Source: Thalassolituus sp034111725 | GTDB lineage: Bacteria; Pseudomonadota; Gammaproteobacteria; Pseudomonadales; Oceanobacteraceae | Assembly (NCBI RefSeq): GCF_034111725.1 | Contig: NZ_JAWUWR010000081.1 | Location: forward strand, 62,001 to 126,000 | Length of the DNA: 64,000 nucleotides | Direction: 5' to 3' | Part shown: piece by piece, positions 62,191-64,000 of the stretch | Numbering within the stretch: the first letter of the stretch is position 1 | How the letters are laid out: each line of letters begins with the position of its first letter | Program-made: the position numbers and the translations under genes | The notes under the pieces: generated by a model | What the model was told of the DNA's origin: nothing | What the model saw: the letters and a program-made list of their open reading frames with translations, nothing else | Databases searched by the model: none

Positions 62191-63186
62191 ATGCGTAAGC
62201 TCTTGTGTGTGGCAGCGTTAGCTGCCAGCCAACTTACATTCGCAGCAGCGGAAGAACGAAAATTTTGTATTTATGATCCACTAGGTGCCAACGGCAACTT
62301 GTATGGGTTAATGAAGGAATACCGTGAGTTCGCTATACAGCAAAATGTAAACATTCATTTGCGTGCCTACACAGATGAAAAAATTGCTTCTGATGATTTT
62401 AAAGCAGAGCAATGTGATGCCGTTATGCTGACAGGCGCTCGTGCTCGTCCTTATAGTAAATTTGCTTCTACTATCGAAGCGATTGGTGCAGTACCTACCA
62501 CTAGTGTTATGAAAAATTTGGTTAATACCATTTCCCAGCCTGGTGCTGCGAAATATATGGTAACCGGCGATCGCTATGAAGTAGGTGGTGTTATTCCGGC
62601 GGGTCCGATTTACTTGTTTTTGCGCGATCGCAGCGTAGATACCGTAGAAGAAATGTCGGGCAAGCGTATCGCTACACTCGAGTACGATGAGCCGTCTGTA
62701 AAAATGGTAAATCATATTGGAGCTTCAATCGTTCCTTCGAACTCTGCTAATTTCTCTGGCAAGTTCAACAACGGTAGTGTTGATATTGCGTATGCTCCTG
62801 CAATCGCATACTCGCCACTTGAAATGTATAAAGGTATTGGTACAGAAGGTGGCATTTTACGCTACAACCTTGCGTACTTAGATCTTCAGTTGCTTTTGCA
62901 CAAAGAGCGTTTCCCCGAAGGGTTCGGTCAAAAGTCTCGACTATATGTCGCAGGCATGTTCGATAAGGCTAACGCATTCGTAACACAGGATACTGCTGGT
63001 ATTCCTGAAACTACATGGATTGATTTGCCAAAGGCAGACGTAGAAAAGTATAACGAAATGCTACGTCAGGTTCGTATCACTTTGCGGGATGAAGGTGTAT
63101 ACGACGCTACTATGCTAACTTTACTGCGTAAACTCCGCTGTCGAGAAAATCCGGCTGCAGGTGAGTGCGTGGAAAATTTAGAATAA
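62191..63186 (+). CDS. Periplasmic solute-binding protein, TRAP-like
   Basis: 331 residues from ATG 62191, RBS TTGGAGG. Signal peptide 1-20 (cleaved around FAAAEE). Periplasmic-binding fold with KFCIYDPLGANGNLYGLMKEYREFA, CDAVMLTGARARPYSKF, GKRIATLEYDEPSVKMVNHIGA. Proteins of this length beside a TRAP permease are annotated as putative solute-binding proteins; ligand unknown. Cysteines C26, C75 and the pair RCREN/GEC could be disulphide-linked. Confidence 0.75.
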   Translation: MRKLLCVAALAASQLTFAAAEERKFCIYDPLGANGNLYGLMKEYREFAIQQNVNIHLRAYTDEKIASDDFKAEQCDAVMLTGARARPYSKFASTIEAIGAVPTTSVMKNLVNTISQPGAAKYMVTGDRYEVGGVIPAGPIYLFLRDRSVDTVEEMSGKRIATLEYDEPSVKMVNHIGASIVPSNSANFSGKFNNGSVDIAYAPAIAYSPLEMYKGIGTEGGILRYNLAYLDLQLLLHKERFPEGFGQKSRLYVAGMFDKANAFVTQDTAGIPETTWIDLPKADVEKYNEMLRQVRITLRDEGVYDATMLTLLRKLRCRENPAAGECVENLE

Positions 63187-63252
63187 AAAGTTAATCCTTA
63201 CAAGTGCTCTTAAAGCAGCCGCAGAAGTTGCGAGTGTACAGAAGTTAGGGAT

Positions 63253-63285
63253 AAGAACCGAAGCCGGCAGGCTTCGGTTCTTTTT
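63253..63285 (+). terminator. Intra-operon hairpin
   Basis: Stem of 13 bp (AAGAACCGAAGCC with loop GGCA) followed by T5, located between the binding protein and permease genes. It would lower permease transcription relative to the binding protein. Confidence 0.8.
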
Positions 63286-63306
63286 AATCATCTAGAGGTA
63301 TATTTC

Positions 63307-64000
63307 ATGGAGCAAACAGTGCGTGTGGGGCACCGCACGGCGTACGAATGGCTCGCCGCTTTACCTGCCTTTTTGGTATTGGTTTTTGTAGTGATCCTCA
63401 ATACAAGTCATACGATGCATGCGCAGCTTTTACAGCTAGGTGAAGGCGTCTGGGACGGATATTTTACACTGCGTCACGACCCTGTGAACCCAGACTGTAA
63501 TCCCAATATTGATGTTGAGCTTGAGCTTAATAAAATTATTCAACAACGTGCATCTGCACCTCAAGATGATTTCGATTTATTTGAGCCGGATCCAATCAAT
63601 CCTGCTTTGATGCGTCAGTCCTTGCTTGCGGCTCAAGATCAGTGTCGTCTTAAAGTTGAGCAATTTGAAGCAACCGATGGGCGTATTACTCCAGCAGTAA
63701 AACTGTTCCGTACCGTTGAACTAGGTGTAGCCCGTTTTGGTGAAATGGGTTTGAGTGCTCAGCGCATTATGCTTGCTGTATTGGTACTCATTTGTGGCTT
63801 GACGGCTTTATTCCGTCGTCATCACATAGCGCTGCGCCCTATGATAACCGTAATGGATTATCGGGTAGCATCCGGTGCACAGTTAATTGCAGCAACGATT
63901 TTATTCTATTCCGTTTATAGTTTCAAAAATGTGGCCTTCTCGGCTGGCATTGCAGTCACCACTGAACACGGTATCTTGCATTGGTTATGGATCGTGGGCT
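63307..64000 (+). CDS. TRAP transporter permease, N-terminal part
   Basis: 231 residues visible, cut by the window end. ATG 63307 has TAGAGG ten bases upstream. One helix near 18-35, a periplasmic loop of about 115 residues with many acidic residues, then helices at about 155-175 and 195-225 (YRVASGAQLIAATILFYSVYSF). The context suggests a DctQ- or fused DctQM-type TRAP permease, but the family-defining part lies outside the window. Confidence 0.6.
   Translation, partial: MEQTVRVGHRTAYEWLAALPAFLVLVFVVILNTSHTMHAQLLQLGEGVWDGYFTLRHDPVNPDCNPNIDVELELNKIIQQRASAPQDDFDLFEPDPINPALMRQSLLAAQDQCRLKVEQFEATDGRITPAVKLFRTVELGVARFGEMGLSAQRIMLAVLVLICGLTALFRRHHIALRPMITVMDYRVASGAQLIAATILFYSVYSFKNVAFSAGIAVTTEHGILHWLWIVG

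Overview
The window looks like chromosome of a marine gammaproteobacterium of the Oceanospirillales type (Oleispira/Thalassolituus-like). The basis is gammaproteobacterial gene order (divergent mltF/purL; rpsP-rimM-trmD-rplS followed by dsbC), moderate-to-low GC, and marine-style catabolic genes: AdoCbl-dependent ethanolamine ammonia-lyase with its permease, and a XylM/AlkB-type membrane monooxygenase with its reductase. Genus placement is inference. I saw no rRNA, tRNA, CRISPR array or insertion sequence.

Layout. 1-4.85 kb: the start of a urea-type ABC substrate-binding gene (minus), divergent from a hybrid histidine kinase fused to an NCS1-type permease, and a LuxR-type response regulator. 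4.9-7.6 kb: a TetR regulator divergent from two glutathione transferases and a flavin reductase, with a palindrome between them. 7.7-12.6 kb: ethanolamine use (AraC regulator, eutB, eutC, permease). 12.7-16.3 kb: NYN protein, GFA enzyme, then a XylA-like reductase and a XylM/AlkB-like hydroxylase behind two palindromes. 16.4-32.1 kb: mostly housekeeping (SF1 helicase, slyD, VRR-NUC nuclease, leuA/lrp, orphan kinase, yciH-kefF-kefC, tadA, mltF).

32.4-36.3 kb is purL. 36.3-38.3 kb is a small accessory patch full of toxin-antitoxin material: intact BrnTA, a ParD-like antitoxin with a 20-codon ParE-like remnant, an AT-rich HEPN/AbiU2-like gene, and a NadS-like antitoxin whose toxin appears reduced to 28 codons. 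38.4-47.8 kb: Crp-family regulator, MAPEG protein, two small basic proteins, an iron-sulphur APS reductase (cysH), an unknown secreted protein, a voltage-gated-type cation channel with an acidic filter, a Na/phosphate cotransporter and an EmrAB-type efflux pair. 47.9-50.9 kb: ribosomal/tRNA-modification operon and dsbC.

The most striking non-coding object is 50.96-51.76 kb. It has ten DnaA-box-like nonamers, four matching TTATNCACA perfectly, and two copies of a three-box module exactly 300 bp apart in register, although no dnaA or gidA is near. It looks like a secondary DnaA-binding locus (datA/DARS-like) or an origin. 51.8-64 kb: truC, a hydrolase with an Asp nucleophile, a large zinc-peptidase/propeller/outer-membrane protein, a second CPA2 antiporter, phoH2, a 1.17-kb gene-poor gap, and a TRAP-like transporter operon cut off by the window end.
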